Shown here in pieces: positions 53,685 through 63,931 of a DNA stretch of 64,000 nt. The first letter of the stretch is position 1. Each line of letters opens with the position of its first letter. Origin of the DNA: Burkholderia sp. S171 (lineage in GTDB: Bacteria; Pseudomonadota; Gammaproteobacteria; Burkholderiales; Burkholderiaceae); the NCBI RefSeq assembly GCF_009766085.1, contig NZ_LMUF01000007.1, forward strand, positions 364,504 to 428,503. The letters are read 5' to 3'. The notes under the pieces were generated by a model, which had not been told where the DNA came from, ran no database searches, and saw only the letters and a list, made by a program, of their open reading frames with translations. The position numbers and the translations under genes were made by a program.

Positions 53685-54110
53685 ATGGCGATCGAGCGCA
53701 CCCTGTCGATTATTAAACCGGATGCAGTGGCAAAGAATGTGATCGGCCAGATCTACAGCCGTTTTGAGCAAGCTGGCCTCAAGATCATCGCAGCTCGCAT
53801 GGTCCATCTGTCGCGCGCTGACGCGGAAAAGTTCTACGCGGTTCACGCTGCACGTCCGTTCTTCAAGGACCTGGTCGAATTCATGATTTCCGGCCCCGTG
53901 ATTATCCAGGCGCTGGAAGGTGAGAACGCCATCCTGACCCATCGCGACCTCATGGGCGCAACCGACCCGAAGAAGGCTGACAAGGGCACGATCCGCGCAG
54001 ATTTCGCCGACAGCATCGACGCTAACGCGGTGCACGGTTCGGACGCGGCTGAAACCGCACGACAGGAAATCGCTTTCTTCTTCCCCGAAGTGAACGTCTA
54101 CTCGCGTTGA
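53685..54110 (+). CDS. ndk: Nucleoside diphosphate kinase
   Basis: Balances NTP pools by transferring a phosphate through a catalytic His. It is 141 aa. [20 protein letters not shown] is the N-terminal signature; the catalytic His is in [23 protein letters not shown] 53685 follows GGAG by about seven bases. It is the first gene of the conserved ndk-rlmN-rodZ-ispG-hisS-yfgM-bamB-der-hfq order, but a strong terminator separates it from rlmN. Confidence 0.97.
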   Translation: MAIERTLSIIKPDAVAKNVIGQIYSRFEQAGLKIIAARMVHLSRADAEKFYAVHAARPFFKDLVEFMISGPVIIQALEGENAILTHRDLMGATDPKKADKGTIRADFADSIDANAVHGSDAAETARQEIAFFFPEVNVYSR

Positions 54111-54150
54111 TTCGGGAGTAGATTTATCGCAGGAATTGGCGCGAAATGGC

Positions 54151-54181
54151 TGGAACGCGGCTCAGAACGCGTTCCATTTTT
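54151..54181 (+). terminator. Intrinsic terminator of ndk
   Basis: A perfect 9-bp stem TGGAACGCG/CGCGTTCCA with an 8-base loop is directly followed by TTTTT (54177-54181). Confidence 0.92.
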
Positions 54182-54209
54182 CGCTCAGCAAGGAAATGGC
54201 AGAATTGAA

Positions 54210-55352
54210 ATGACAGCTGCAACAGTCAACCTTCTGGATCTCGACGCCGCCGGGCTTGTCGCTTATTGCGACAGCCTGGGCGAAAAGCCGTTTCGCGCCA
54301 AGCAATTGCAACGCTGGATTCACCAGTTCGGTGTCGACGATTTCGACGGCATGACGGACCTGGCGAAATCGCTGCGTGAGAAGTTGAAAGGGCGGGCAAG
54401 TCTTGACATGCCCGCTATCGTGCGCGATCACGTGTCCACCGACGGCACACGCAAGTGGCTGATCGACGTGGGCAATAGCAACGCAGTCGAAACCGTGTAC
54501 ATCCCGGAAGAAAATCGCGGCACGCTGTGCGTTTCGTCGCAAGCGGGGTGCGCTGTGAATTGCCGGTTTTGCTCCACCGGCAAGCAAGGCTTTTCGCGCA
54601 ATCTGAGCACGGGCGAGATCATCGGCCAGTTGCGCATGGCTGAATTCGCGTTGCGCGCGTCTAAGGCCGGTACCTACGGCGCGCCGAACAACGGCAAGGC
54701 TGACCGCGTGGTAACCAACGTCGTGATGATGGGCATGGGCGAACCCCTGCTCAACTATGACGCCGTCGTGCCGGCCATGCGGCTGATGCTCGACGACAAC
54801 GCGTACGGACTGTCGCGCCGCCGCGTGACCTTGTCAACCTCGGGCGTCGTGCCCATGATGGACCGGCTCGGCGCGGATCTGCCGGTCGCGCTTGCTGTGT
54901 CGCTGCATGCGCCAATCGATTCGCTTCGCGACATGCTGGTGCCGTTGAACAAGAAATATCCGCTGCGTGAATTGATGGCCGCATGCCAGCGTTACCTGAA
55001 GGTTGCGCCGCGCGATTTCGTTACGTTCGAATATTGCATGCTGGACGGTGTGAACGACAGCGAAGCGCACGCACGCGAGCTGGTTGCGCTGACACGCGAT
55101 GTACCGTGCAAATTCAACCTGATTCCGTTCAATCCTTTCCCCGAGTCCGGTTTGACGCGTTCGAGCAATGAACAGATCAAGCGGTTCGCGCAGGTGCTGA
55201 TGGACGCTGGTGTCGTGACAACCGTGCGCAAGACGCGCGGTGACGACATCGACGCGGCATGCGGACAGTTGGCCGGCGAGGTTCAGGATCGTACGCGGCT
55301 AGCCCAACGCATGGGCAAGGCCGCGAAGGTGATCGAGGTTCGCGCCGTCTGA
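54210..55352 (+). CDS. rlmN: Dual-specificity 23S rRNA/tRNA adenine-C2 methyltransferase
   Basis: A radical-SAM enzyme methylating A2503 of 23S rRNA and A37 of some tRNAs. It is 380 aa. The radical cluster is C114-x3-C118-x2-C121 ([16 protein letters not shown]). [35 protein letters not shown] and [12 protein letters not shown] follow. The methyl-carrying Cys is near the C-terminus in [13 protein letters not shown]. It starts 100 bases after ndk, beyond the terminator, so it needs its own promoter or readthrough. Confidence 0.96.
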   Translation: MTAATVNLLDLDAAGLVAYCDSLGEKPFRAKQLQRWIHQFGVDDFDGMTDLAKSLREKLKGRASLDMPAIVRDHVSTDGTRKWLIDVGNSNAVETVYIPEENRGTLCVSSQAGCAVNCRFCSTGKQGFSRNLSTGEIIGQLRMAEFALRASKAGTYGAPNNGKADRVVTNVVMMGMGEPLLNYDAVVPAMRLMLDDNAYGLSRRRVTLSTSGVVPMMDRLGADLPVALAVSLHAPIDSLRDMLVPLNKKYPLRELMAACQRYLKVAPRDFVTFEYCMLDGVNDSEAHARELVALTRDVPCKFNLIPFNPFPESGLTRSSNEQIKRFAQVLMDAGVVTTVRKTRGDDIDAACGQLAGEVQDRTRLAQRMGKAAKVIEVRAV

Positions 55353-55565
55353 GTGTCGGGCGGGATGGTTGCGCTGCCGACCTGCAGCGCCTCATTCGAC
55401 GGAAAAACCGGAAAATTCGGCAATAAATGCTAGAAGGCGGCACACAATGCCGTGCATTTTGTTATAAAGCCGTCTGCGACGCCGACTCGGTTGTGTCCGC
55501 GGTGGCGCTAAGGTCAGCAACGAAGCTGAACAGCGACAAAAAAGAATCAATGCGAGGAAATTGGG

Positions 55566-56747
55566 ATGAGTGAGCCGCAGCACCCGACGCCTTTCGGCGC
55601 TCATAAAGGTGGCCAATCAGGCAGTCAGGCCGGAGCTTTGCCCGGAAGTCAGCCCGAGAACGCCGCGAGCGCCGGTAGTACCGCGCCGGGCGGCATTCAG
55701 CAGGCAGCGAGTCTTGATTCGGTCGCCGCAGTCGGCGCGCGACTTACGCAGCTTCGCGAAGCGAAGAACTGGTCTCTGGACGACGTGTCCGCGCGGCTGA
55801 AGGTGTCGCCGCAGAAACTCCGTGCGCTCGAGAGCGGCGATCTCGGCCTTTTCCCCGACCGGAATTTCGCGACGGGCATTGTGCGTAGCTACGCGAAAAT
55901 AATGGGCGCCGATCCGGCTCCGTTCACCGCCGCGCTGCGTCAGGCAAATGGTCCGGTCGAGCAAAATTTGTCGTTGCCTGCATCCTCGGGTGCGGGTTTG
56001 CCGCGCGGCCGCGTGTCGGTCCCGCTGGGCAGTTCGCCGCGACGCCGGTCCTGGTTGTGGGGCGTTGCTGCCGTGATCGTTGCCGTGATTGCGCTCGCAA
56101 TGTGGCATACGGGTGGAGATTCAGCCGCGTGGTTTGCCCGGCTGAAGGCCAGTGCTAGCGGCGCAACCCTGGCAACGAACAGCGCAACCAGCGCGAGTTC
56201 GTCGGCGGCAGCTACCGATGAAGCAACGGCCAATACGGGTTCGGTCGCGTCGGGTGACGCCGTCACTGAAGCGCCGGCGAATGGAGCTGAAACTCCGCCT
56301 GCAACGCAGGCAGGTGCCCAGCCTATGCCAAGCCCGCTAGGTACGAACGCGCTTCCCGCGTCTTCATCCACTATTACGGCCGTGCAGGGCGCCGCCGCGC
56401 GTGCGCAAAGCGCGAGCGTGCCGGCGGCGAATGCAGTGAAATCCGTGCCATCCGCAGGTGCGGCTATGACGGCGTCGGCGGCTGCTTCAGCCGGTAGTGG
56501 CGCGAACGAACTCGAATTGAAGGTGGCGAAAGACAGCTGGTTCAGCGTGCGTCAAAAGGACGGCAAGGAAGTGTTTTCAGGCCTGGTCAAGGCTGACAGC
56601 GTGCAACGAGTGGCAGGCGACGCGCCGTTCAAGATCACGGTTGGAAACCGGGCGGGCCTCGATTCGCTGACGTTCGACGGACAACCTGTTGATCCAGCCA
56701 AATTTGGCCCTGCGAAGGGCAACGTCGCCCGTTTTTCGCTGCCTTGA
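55566..56747 (+). CDS. rodZ: RodZ-like helix-turn-helix/membrane protein
   Basis: A 393-aa bitopic protein. The cytoplasmic N-terminus is 55 residues of low complexity. An XRE-like HTH (about 56-115, GARLTQLREAKNWSLDDVSARLKVSPQKLRALESGD) links to MreB. The single membrane helix is about 162-180 (RSWLWGVAAVIVAVIALAMW). A long Ala/Ser/Thr-rich periplasmic stretch leads to a C-terminal DUF4115 domain (ELELKVAKDSWFSVRQKDGKEVFSGLVKA). RodZ sets rod shape through MreB. It lies upstream of ispG, as in relatives. Confidence 0.9.
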   Translation: MSEPQHPTPFGAHKGGQSGSQAGALPGSQPENAASAGSTAPGGIQQAASLDSVAAVGARLTQLREAKNWSLDDVSARLKVSPQKLRALESGDLGLFPDRNFATGIVRSYAKIMGADPAPFTAALRQANGPVEQNLSLPASSGAGLPRGRVSVPLGSSPRRRSWLWGVAAVIVAVIALAMWHTGGDSAAWFARLKASASGATLATNSATSASSSAAATDEATANTGSVASGDAVTEAPANGAETPPATQAGAQPMPSPLGTNALPASSSTITAVQGAAARAQSASVPAANAVKSVPSAGAAMTASAAASAGSGANELELKVAKDSWFSVRQKDGKEVFSGLVKADSVQRVAGDAPFKITVGNRAGLDSLTFDGQPVDPAKFGPAKGNVARFSLP

Positions 56748-56790
56748 TTTCGCAGCCCCGAGTCGCCCAAGCGTTCACTCGCGTGTCATT

Positions 56791-56819
56791 AAGCCCGCGC
56801 CGTTACAGGACGCGGGCTT
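56791..56819 (+). terminator. Inverted repeat after rodZ
   Basis: AAGCCCGCG (56791-56799) and CGCGGGCTT (56811-56819) form a perfect 9-bp stem with an 11-base loop, 44 bases past the rodZ stop. No T-run follows, so any termination would be weak. Confidence 0.5.
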
Positions 56820-57000
56820 GAACAAAATACGCCCCACGGCGTGAAGGGCTTTGAGGTCGGTTCTCAGCCTTGACACGGAGTTGTGCGAAGATTTCATCAA
56901 GGCGTCGCAAAGGTAGCGGCGCCGCTTTTATGTCCTCGAGTCTTATTCATGTCCAGATACGCGTCACCGTGTGATAGCCGGCGGCGCAAAGGGTCTTTCG

Positions 57001-58320
57001 ATGCAATCCGAAGCTCAACACCCCCTTATTGAAAGCAAGATTTGTTCGTCGGAGCCAGTCTTCGGCGGATCGTGGAAACGGCGGGCGTCGCATGCCGTCG
57101 ACGTCCGTTGGGGCGGACAACTCGTGACAATCGGCGGCGATGCGCCCGTGCGCGTCCAGTCGATGACGAATACCGATACCGCCGACGCCATCGGCACGGC
57201 GATCCAGGTCAAGGAACTGGCGCAAGCCGGATCGGAACTGGTGCGGATCACGGTGAATACGCCCGAAGCCGCAGCAGCAGTGCCGGCGGTGCGCGAACAG
57301 CTTGACCGGATGGGTGTGACCGTGCCGCTCGTCGGGGATTTTCATTACAACGGTCATACGCTGTTGCGCGACTATCCGGCTTGCGCCGAAGCGTTGTCGA
57401 AATACCGGATCAACCCGGGCAACGTGGGCGCAGGGGCCAAACGCGACACGCAGTTCGCCCAGATGATCGAAGCGGCTGCGCGCTATGACAAGCCGGTCCG
57501 GATCGGCGTGAACTGGGGCAGCCTCGACCAGGATCTGCTCGCGCGGATGATGGACGAGAACGCGGCGCGTCCCACTCCGTGGGAAGCGCAAAGCGTGATG
57601 TATGAAGCGCTGATTCAATCGGCGATCGGGTCGGCGGAACGCGCGGTCGAACTCGGCCTCGGGCGCGACAAGATCATCCTGTCGTGCAAGGTCAGCGGCG
57701 TGCAGGACCTGATCGCGGTGTATCGCGAACTGGCCAAGCGCTGCAGCTTCGCATTGCACCTCGGCTTGACCGAAGCAGGGATGGGATCGAAGGGCATCGT
57801 GGCGTCGACGGCGGCGTTGTCGGTGCTGATGCAAGAAGGAATCGGCGACACGATCCGGATCTCGCTTACCCCGGAACCGGGCGGCGCGCGGACCGGCGAA
57901 GTAATCGTCGGCCAGGAAATCCTGCAGACCATGGGCCTGCGCTCATTCACGCCAATGGTGATCGCGTGCCCCGGCTGCGGACGCACCACGAGCACGTTGT
58001 TCCAGGAACTGGCGTCGCAGATCCAGTCGTATCTGCGCAACTCAATGCCGGTGTGGCGCGATCAATTCCCCGGCGTCGAGAAAATGCACGTCGCGGTGAT
58101 GGGTTGCATCGTGAATGGACCGGGTGAGTCGAAGCAGGCGAATATCGGCATCAGCTTGCCGGGGTCGGGCGAAAATCCGGCGGCACCGGTGTTTATCGAC
58201 GGCGTGAAGGTCAAGACGCTGCGCGGCGAGCATATCGCCCAGGATTTCCAGCAAATCGTCAGCGAGTATGTGACGCGGACCTACGGCAAGCGCGAAACCG
58301 CGCAGGCAGAAACACTTTAA
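57001..58320 (+). CDS. ispG: 4-hydroxy-3-methylbut-2-en-1-yl diphosphate synthase
   Basis: The penultimate enzyme of the MEP isoprenoid pathway, using a 4Fe-4S cluster. From ATG 57001 it is 439 aa. A TIM-barrel start ([37 protein letters not shown]) leads to the C-terminal cluster ligands Cys-Pro-Gly-Cys ([16 protein letters not shown]), a third Cys in [11 protein letters not shown], and the family's [11 protein letters not shown]. An AAGGG-like site precedes ATG 57001; a further in-frame start at 56971 adds ten residues. hisS starts six bases after the stop. Confidence 0.95.
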   Translation: MQSEAQHPLIESKICSSEPVFGGSWKRRASHAVDVRWGGQLVTIGGDAPVRVQSMTNTDTADAIGTAIQVKELAQAGSELVRITVNTPEAAAAVPAVREQLDRMGVTVPLVGDFHYNGHTLLRDYPACAEALSKYRINPGNVGAGAKRDTQFAQMIEAAARYDKPVRIGVNWGSLDQDLLARMMDENAARPTPWEAQSVMYEALIQSAIGSAERAVELGLGRDKIILSCKVSGVQDLIAVYRELAKRCSFALHLGLTEAGMGSKGIVASTAALSVLMQEGIGDTIRISLTPEPGGARTGEVIVGQEILQTMGLRSFTPMVIACPGCGRTTSTLFQELASQIQSYLRNSMPVWRDQFPGVEKMHVAVMGCIVNGPGESKQANIGISLPGSGENPAAPVFIDGVKVKTLRGEHIAQDFQQIVSEYVTRTYGKRETAQAETL

Positions 58321-58326
58321 AGACCG

Positions 58327-59673
58327 ATGACTGAACAGAAGAAAAAGCTCGAGAAACTGAGCGGCGTGAAGGGCATGAACGACATCCTCCCGCAGGATGC
58401 CGCGTTGTGGGAATTCTTCGAAAGCACCGTCAAGTCGATGCTGCGCGCATACGGCTATCAGCAAATCCGCACGCCGATCGTCGAGCCCACGCAGTTGTTC
58501 ACGCGTGGTATTGGCGAAGTGACGGATATCGTCGAGAAGGAAATGTATAGCTTCACCGACGCGCTCAACGGCGAGCATCTCACGCTGCGCCCGGAAAATA
58601 CGGCTGCGGTGGTGCGTGCGTCGATCGAACACAATCTGCTCTACGAAGGCCCGAAGCGGTTGTGGTACATCGGCCCCATGTTCCGTCACGAGCGTCCGCA
58701 GCGCGGGCGGTATCGGCAGTTTTATCAAGTCGGCGTGGAAGCGCTTGGCTTTGCCGGACCGGACACCGACGCTGAGATCATCATGATGTGCCAGCGTTTG
58801 TGGGACGACCTCGGGCTCTCCGGCATCCGGCTCGAGCTCAACTCGCTAGGCCAGCCGGAAGAGCGCGCGGCGCACCGGAAGGAATTGATCGCGTATCTCG
58901 AGCAACATGTTGATGCGCTCGACGAAGAATCGAAGCGCCGTCTGTACACGAATCCGTTGCGCGTGCTGGATACCAAGAATCCGGCCATGCAGGAGATTGC
59001 GCAGAACGCGCCTAAGCTCGTCGATTTCCTCGGGCCGGAATCGCTCGCGCACTTCGACGGCGTTCAGCGGTTGCTGAAGGCGAACAACATTCCGTTCAAG
59101 ATTAATCCGCGTCTCGTTCGCGGCCTCGATTACTACAATCTCACCGTGTTCGAATGGGTGACCGACAAGCTCGGCGCGCAGGGCACGGTGGCGGGCGGCG
59201 GCCGCTATGATCCGCTGATCGAGCAACTCGGCGGCAAGGCAACGGCTGCGTGCGGCTGGGCGATGGGCGTCGAGCGCATTCTTGAATTGCTGAAAGAAGA
59301 AGATCTGGTGCCGGCGCCGGAAGGAACTGACATCTACGTGGTTCACCAGGGTGAAGCGGCGGCGGAGCAGGCGTTTATCATCGCCGAGCGGCTGCGTGAC
59401 ACCGGCCTGGACGTCATCCTGCATTGCAGCCCCGACGGCACGCCGGCAAGTTTCAAGTCGCAGATGAAAAAGGCCGATGCCAGCGGCGCGGCATTTGCCG
59501 TGGTACTGGGTGAGAACGAGCTGGCGCAGGGCATGGTTGGTGTGAAGCCGCTCCGCAGTGCATCGATTGAGACCACGGGTCAAAAGAACGAGCAAGCCAC
59601 GGTGCCGGTGGAAGACTTGACCGAATTTCTAATCAATGCGATGGTGGCAACCGCCGACGACGGCGCCGACTGA
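58327..59673 (+). CDS. hisS: Histidyl-tRNA synthetase
   Basis: A class II synthetase, 448 aa. Motif 1 lies near the N-terminus, motif 2 is in [26 protein letters not shown], and the HisA signature [15 protein letters not shown] with motif 3 [12 protein letters not shown] marks His specificity. The C-terminal anticodon domain begins about residue 335 ([28 protein letters not shown]). It starts six bases after ispG and is very likely cotranscribed. Confidence 0.97.
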   Translation: MTEQKKKLEKLSGVKGMNDILPQDAALWEFFESTVKSMLRAYGYQQIRTPIVEPTQLFTRGIGEVTDIVEKEMYSFTDALNGEHLTLRPENTAAVVRASIEHNLLYEGPKRLWYIGPMFRHERPQRGRYRQFYQVGVEALGFAGPDTDAEIIMMCQRLWDDLGLSGIRLELNSLGQPEERAAHRKELIAYLEQHVDALDEESKRRLYTNPLRVLDTKNPAMQEIAQNAPKLVDFLGPESLAHFDGVQRLLKANNIPFKINPRLVRGLDYYNLTVFEWVTDKLGAQGTVAGGGRYDPLIEQLGGKATAACGWAMGVERILELLKEEDLVPAPEGTDIYVVHQGEAAAEQAFIIAERLRDTGLDVILHCSPDGTPASFKSQMKKADASGAAFAVVLGENELAQGMVGVKPLRSASIETTGQKNEQATVPVEDLTEFLINAMVATADDGAD

Positions 59674-59774
59674 ATTGTCGGGCGGCGCCGGGCGGACAAA
59701 GCCGTGCGGCGGCCTGAAACAATGGCGTGCAGCGTTGCGCGCGAACACAAAAGCAGTCAAGGAATACGCTGGGC

Positions 59775-60404
59775 ATGAGCTATCACGAAGAACAAGAGTC
59801 ACTTGAAAACCTGAAAGCCTGGTGGGCGAAATGGGGCAACTCCACGACCTGGATCGTCCTCGCGGTGCTCGTCGTGGCGGCGGGCTGGAATGGCTGGAAT
59901 TTCTGGCAGCGCAGGCAGGCTACAGAAGCTGCCGTGCTCTACGATCAGGTGCAGCAAGCAGTGGCATCGAGTGACAAGGCAATGGTCACGCGAGCGGCAA
60001 CGGACATGGAAGACAAGTTCGGCGGCACCGCATACGCGCAGATGACGGCGCTGGCCGCTGCCAAATCGCTGTATACCGCAGGCGACAGTGCAGGGGCTAA
60101 AGCCCAATTGCAATGGGCCGCCGATCACGCGAAAGACGCTGAATACAAACAGATCGCGAAACTGCGGTTGTCTTTGTTGCTGCTCGACGAAAAATCCTAT
60201 GACGCTGGCCTGAAGGTGCTCGCCGACGCGCCGCTCGACGCGTTCAAGGGCGTGGTGTCGGACCGTCGCGGCGACCTGCTGGTGGCCGAAGGTAAGCGCG
60301 ATGACGCGCGCGCGGCTTACAAGGTCGCGATCGACACGCTGCCGAAGTCCGATACGTCCGCCCGTCAACTGGTCCAGTTCAAGCTGGACGCACTCGGCGG
60401 CTAG
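59775..60404 (+). CDS. yfgM: YfgM-like periplasmic TPR protein (SecYEG/BamB-associated)
   Basis: A 209-aa membrane-anchored protein. A short cytoplasmic N-terminus (MSYHEEQESLENLKAWWAKWG) precedes one membrane helix at about 26-42 (WIVLAVLVVAAGWNGWNFW) and a periplasmic TPR-like helical domain. In E. coli YfgM binds the Sec translocon and PpiD and aids envelope stress responses. ATG 59775 gives the exact family N-terminus. It precedes bamB, the conserved pair. Confidence 0.93.
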   Translation: MSYHEEQESLENLKAWWAKWGNSTTWIVLAVLVVAAGWNGWNFWQRRQATEAAVLYDQVQQAVASSDKAMVTRAATDMEDKFGGTAYAQMTALAAAKSLYTAGDSAGAKAQLQWAADHAKDAEYKQIAKLRLSLLLLDEKSYDAGLKVLADAPLDAFKGVVSDRRGDLLVAEGKRDDARAAYKVAIDTLPKSDTSARQLVQFKLDALGG

Positions 60405-60565
60405 CGCTTGCGGCCGGCCTTAAGGGCGGCCAGCCGACCTCGTCCTTATGCAGGCGCGTTGCTCACTAGGTTAAAGTCACCGGTTTGCGGCGGTGAATCC
60501 AACCTTGGCAAGCATCACGCCGCACACCGATCAACCGATTTCACTTATTCATGTTGCGTCCACCG

Positions 60566-61705
60566 ATGACCTTTCTGAAACGCTACGCTCTCCCGCTCGC
60601 TTGCGCGATGACGGTTATGCTCACCGCCTGCGCCACCAAGGACGAGCGCCGCGTACCGACTCCGCTTGTAGACATCAAGCCGGTTCTCACCGTGGAACAG
60701 GCCTGGAAGGCGAGCGTCGGCAAGGCCGGGCGTTACCTGTTCTCGCCGGTGGCAGTCGGTGATTTCGTCTACGCGGCAGGCGCCAACGGCACGGTTGCGA
60801 AGATCGATGCCAAGACGGGGCAGGACGTGTGGCGCATCAAGCTCAAAGACGATCTGTCGGCCGGCGTGGGCACCGACGGTAACCTGACCGCGGTCGGTGG
60901 CCTGAAAGGCAACGTCTACGTACTGGGACCGGACGGCAAGCAACTCTGGACGGCCACCGCGCCGGGCGAAATCATCTCGCCGCCGCTGGTCGGCAATGAC
61001 GTAGTCATCGTCCGGACGATCGACGGCAAGGTCATTGCGTTCAACGCGCAAACCGGCGAACAGAAATGGATATTCCAGGCGCGCGCTGTGCCGCTCAACC
61101 TGCGTGTGGCTGCCGGCATGACGTTCGCCGCTTCCCAGGCAGTCCTGGCGGGGTTCCCGGGCGGTACCTTCGCAGCAATCAATCTGCAGACCGGCGACGC
61201 CTACTGGCAGACGCCGGTATCGTTCCCGAAGGGCGTGACTGAGGTGGAGCGTATCAATGACGTCACCGGCGCACCAACGCTGGTGGGTTCGGAAACGTGC
61301 GCTGTGACGTTCCAGGGTCGCATTGGGTGTTTCGATGCGAATTCGGGCCGTCCGCAATGGGAAAAGTCGTTCTCGAGCGACAGCGGCCTGGCGCAAGACA
61401 ATGAAATAGTCGCAGCCGGCGACGACTGGTCGATCGTCAACGCGTTTAGCGGGATCGACGGCGCACCGCTCTGGAAGAACGACAAGCTGAAGAATCGCAT
61501 GGTCAGCGTGCCGTTTATCCTGGGCCGGGCAGTCGTGCTTGGCGACTATCAGGGTTACGTGCATTTCCTTTCTACGGCAAATGGCGAGTTCGTCGGCCGG
61601 GCCAAGACCGACGGCAGCGCAATTACTGCTGCGCCGGTGCTGGCGGGCGATACCCTGGTTATCTTGACGCATGACGGCGGCCTGTACGGTTTCCGTCCGC
61701 GCTGA
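60566..61705 (+). CDS. bamB: Outer membrane assembly lipoprotein BamB
   Basis: A beta-propeller scaffold of the BAM complex that inserts outer-membrane proteins. From ATG 60566 it is 379 aa. A lipoprotein signal ends in MLTAC (lipidated Cys22). Repeated PQQ-type blades follow (AAGANGTVAKIDAKTGQDVWRIKL, GPDGKQLWTATAPGEIISPPLVGNDVVIVRTIDGKVIAFNAQTGEQKW and four more). An earlier in-frame ATG at 60551 would add five residues; neither has a good Shine-Dalgarno. A strong terminator follows. Confidence 0.95.
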   Translation: MTFLKRYALPLACAMTVMLTACATKDERRVPTPLVDIKPVLTVEQAWKASVGKAGRYLFSPVAVGDFVYAAGANGTVAKIDAKTGQDVWRIKLKDDLSAGVGTDGNLTAVGGLKGNVYVLGPDGKQLWTATAPGEIISPPLVGNDVVIVRTIDGKVIAFNAQTGEQKWIFQARAVPLNLRVAAGMTFAASQAVLAGFPGGTFAAINLQTGDAYWQTPVSFPKGVTEVERINDVTGAPTLVGSETCAVTFQGRIGCFDANSGRPQWEKSFSSDSGLAQDNEIVAAGDDWSIVNAFSGIDGAPLWKNDKLKNRMVSVPFILGRAVVLGDYQGYVHFLSTANGEFVGRAKTDGSAITAAPVLAGDTLVILTHDGGLYGFRPR

Positions 61706-61735
61706 TTGGGTGGTTTGAGTTGATCTGACGTTCTG

Positions 61736-61771
61736 ACGAACGTGCCGGTTTTGCCGGCCGTTCGTGTTTTT
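61736..61771 (+). terminator. Intrinsic terminator of bamB
   Basis: ACGAACG (61736-61742) pairs with CGTTCGT (61759-61765), with an inner GCCGG/CCGGC stem and one bulge. A run of six T (61767-61772) follows. Confidence 0.92.
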
Positions 61772-62000
61772 TCGGACTTTTTTGTTTTTTGAGTCCGCGC
61801 CGTGCGAATAGAATCGATTCATCAAGGCCGCGCGTGAAGGATCATCGTGCGGCAAATAAGCGCACAAGTAGCATATAAAGCAGTACAGAAGCAGTAAAGG
61901 CAACGGTACAAGTAACAACAGGCATCGGGATTTTGGCAGCAGCTTTGTGCAAGCCGGTCCACACCTTCGGGTGACGGTGCCCGATCGATCATGTCGTTTG

Positions 62001-62078
62001 GCGGAGCGCTCAGCGCGTTCCACATGCGCTTCAAACGCCATGAACGTGGAACATCGCTGCACGCCGCGGTCGCTCCGC
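62001..62078. repeat. Nested inverted repeat upstream of der
   Basis: The outer stem GCGGAGCG (62001-62008) pairs with CGCTCCGC (62071-62078). The inner stem GTTCCAC (62017-62023) pairs with GTGGAAC (62046-62052). A further CATG pair (62023-62026 with 62039-62042) closes the core. CTGGAAC at 62078-62084 offers an alternative partner for the inner arm. Confidence 0.65.
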
Positions 62079-62135
62079 TGGAACCGTGCTAATTTTCGAC
62101 ACATCGCCGGGCCACGCACACTCGCGGCTCGCCGT

Positions 62136-62170
62136 TTCCGGACTTTTATCCGGCGCGCGCCGGGCCGGAA
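62136..62170. repeat. Inverted repeat enclosing a 14-bp palindrome before der
   Basis: TTCCGG (62136-62141) and CCGGAA (62165-62170) flank the perfect palindrome CCGGCGCGCGCCGG (62150-62163). The structure ends 35 bases before the der ATG and could affect translation of the mRNA. Confidence 0.7.
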
Positions 62171-62205
62171 TCATCCGCCTTGCGTTCAACTGTGAACACC
62201 ATCTG

Positions 62206-63543
62206 ATGAAACCCGTAATTGCCCTCGTGGGGCGCCCCAATGTGGGGAAATCGACGCTTTTCAACCGCCTGACCCGTTCGCGCGACGCACTCGTCGCCGA
62301 CTTGCCCGGCCTTACCCGCGACCGCCACTATGGCGAAGGCCGGGTCGGTGACCGGCCTTATCTGGTGGTCGACACCGGTGGTTTCGAACCGGTCGCGAAA
62401 GACGGCATCCTGCACGAAATGGCCCGCCAGACGCGCCAGGCAGTGGAGGAGGCCGACGTGGTCGTCTTCATCACTGACGGCCGCAACGGGCTCGCGCCGC
62501 AGGACAAGGCGATTGCGGACTACCTGCGCAAAAGCGGCCGGCCGCTGTTCCTCGTGGTCAACAAGGCCGAGGGCATGAAGTACAGCGCGGTCGCCGCTGA
62601 CTTCTACGAACTGGGTCTCGGTGACCCGCGCGCAATCTCTGCCGCGCACGGCGACGGCGTCTCGGAAATGATCGATGATGCGCTCGAGATAGCGTATGCC
62701 GGACAGCCGGAAGAAGACCCCGAGGAAAAGGCGGCGCGGGGCGTGAAAATTGCCATCGTGGGACGCCCGAACGTCGGCAAGTCGACGCTGATCAATGCGT
62801 TGGTCGGTGAGGAGCGGGTGATCGCGTTCGACATGCCCGGCACCACGCGCGATTCCATCTATGTTGATTTCGAGCGAAGTGGCCGCAAATACACCCTGAT
62901 CGATACGGCTGGGTTGCGTCGTCGCGGCAAGGTGTTCGAGGCGGTGGAAAAGTTCTCGGTGGTGAAGACGTTACAGTCTATTTCCGACGCTAACGTGGTG
63001 ATTCTTCTGCTAGATGCACAGCAGGACATCTCCGACCAAGACGCGCATATCGCGGGCTTCGTGGTCGAGCAGGGACGTGCGCTGGTGGTAGGGGTCAACA
63101 AGTGGGACGGGCTGGACTCGCATGTGCGCGAGCGCACCAAGGCCGACCTGACGCGCAAGCTCAAGTTCTTGGACTTTGCTAAATTCCATTACGTGTCGGC
63201 GCTGGAAAAGACGGGTATCAGCCAACTCATGAAATCGGTGGATGATGCCTACGCCGCCGCCATGGCCAAGTTGCCCACGCCGAAGCTCACGCGCGCGCTG
63301 ATCGACGCGGTTGAATTCCAGCAGCCGCGCCGCCGTGGACCGATTCGTCCGAAGTTGCGTTATGCGCACCAGGGTGGACAGAACCCGCCGATCATCGTCG
63401 TGCATGGAAATGCCCTCGACGCGATCACCGACACCTATAAACGTTACCTCGAAGGCCGCTTCAGAGAAACTTTTGGGCTCGTTGGGACTCCATTGCGCAT
63501 AGAGTTCCGTTCAAGCGCGAACCCTTACGCGGACAAAGGCTGA
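62206..63543 (+). CDS. der: Ribosome biogenesis GTPase Der (EngA)
   Basis: A double GTPase needed for 50S assembly. It is 445 aa. The two G1 motifs are at residues 9-17 (GRPNVGKST) and 186 on (GRPNVGKST); G3 is DTGGF and DTAGL, G4 VNKAE and VNKWDG. The C-terminal KH-like domain begins after about residue 350 ([29 protein letters not shown]). ATG 62206 starts the family sequence MKPVIALVG; the upstream open frame has no Der-like residues. No clear Shine-Dalgarno is seen, and a structured leader precedes it. Confidence 0.97.
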   Translation: MKPVIALVGRPNVGKSTLFNRLTRSRDALVADLPGLTRDRHYGEGRVGDRPYLVVDTGGFEPVAKDGILHEMARQTRQAVEEADVVVFITDGRNGLAPQDKAIADYLRKSGRPLFLVVNKAEGMKYSAVAADFYELGLGDPRAISAAHGDGVSEMIDDALEIAYAGQPEEDPEEKAARGVKIAIVGRPNVGKSTLINALVGEERVIAFDMPGTTRDSIYVDFERSGRKYTLIDTAGLRRRGKVFEAVEKFSVVKTLQSISDANVVILLLDAQQDISDQDAHIAGFVVEQGRALVVGVNKWDGLDSHVRERTKADLTRKLKFLDFAKFHYVSALEKTGISQLMKSVDDAYAAAMAKLPTPKLTRALIDAVEFQQPRRRGPIRPKLRYAHQGGQNPPIIVVHGNALDAITDTYKRYLEGRFRETFGLVGTPLRIEFRSSANPYADKG

Positions 63544-63694
63544 ATCCCGCGTGCACCAAGCGTTTCGCCGGGTTTTCGACGGCCGTGGCGCGCTGGTATG
63601 AAAATGAAAATCGGCTATAGTGTAGCGATTGACGGCGGATCTCTTTTTCTTCGTCGCAATCACGTCAACCTGCAAAAATAATACGGAGTTTGCT

Positions 63695-63931
63695 ATGAGC
63701 AACAAAGGGCAATTGTTACAAGACCCGTTTTTGAACGCACTGCGAAAAGAGCATGTGCCTGTATCGATCTACCTGGTCAACGGCATCAAGCTGCAAGGCA
63801 ATATTGAATCGTTCGACCAGTACGTCGTGTTGCTCCGGAATACGGTTACCCAGATGGTCTATAAGCACGCCATTTCGACGGTCGTGCCGGCGCGTCCGGT
63901 GAATTTCCACCCGGATGCAGAAACGCCCTAA
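63695..63931 (+). CDS. hfq: RNA chaperone Hfq
   Basis: A hexameric Sm-like protein that pairs small RNAs with mRNAs. It is 78 aa. [49 protein letters not shown] forms Sm1, and [15 protein letters not shown] is Sm2 with the YKHA RNA-binding motif. GGAG precedes ATG 63695. A TATAGT box (63616-63621) may be a promoter in the der-hfq gap. It is the expected neighbour of der; hflX normally follows but lies beyond the window. Confidence 0.97.

Larger units (their letters stand above)
61706..62205. other. Structured 500-base gap between bamB and der
   Basis: No supported gene. It holds the bamB terminator (61736-61771), an AT-rich stretch at 61845-61920 where a der promoter may lie, a nested inverted repeat at 62001-62078 and a second at 62136-62170. 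Confidence 0.7.
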
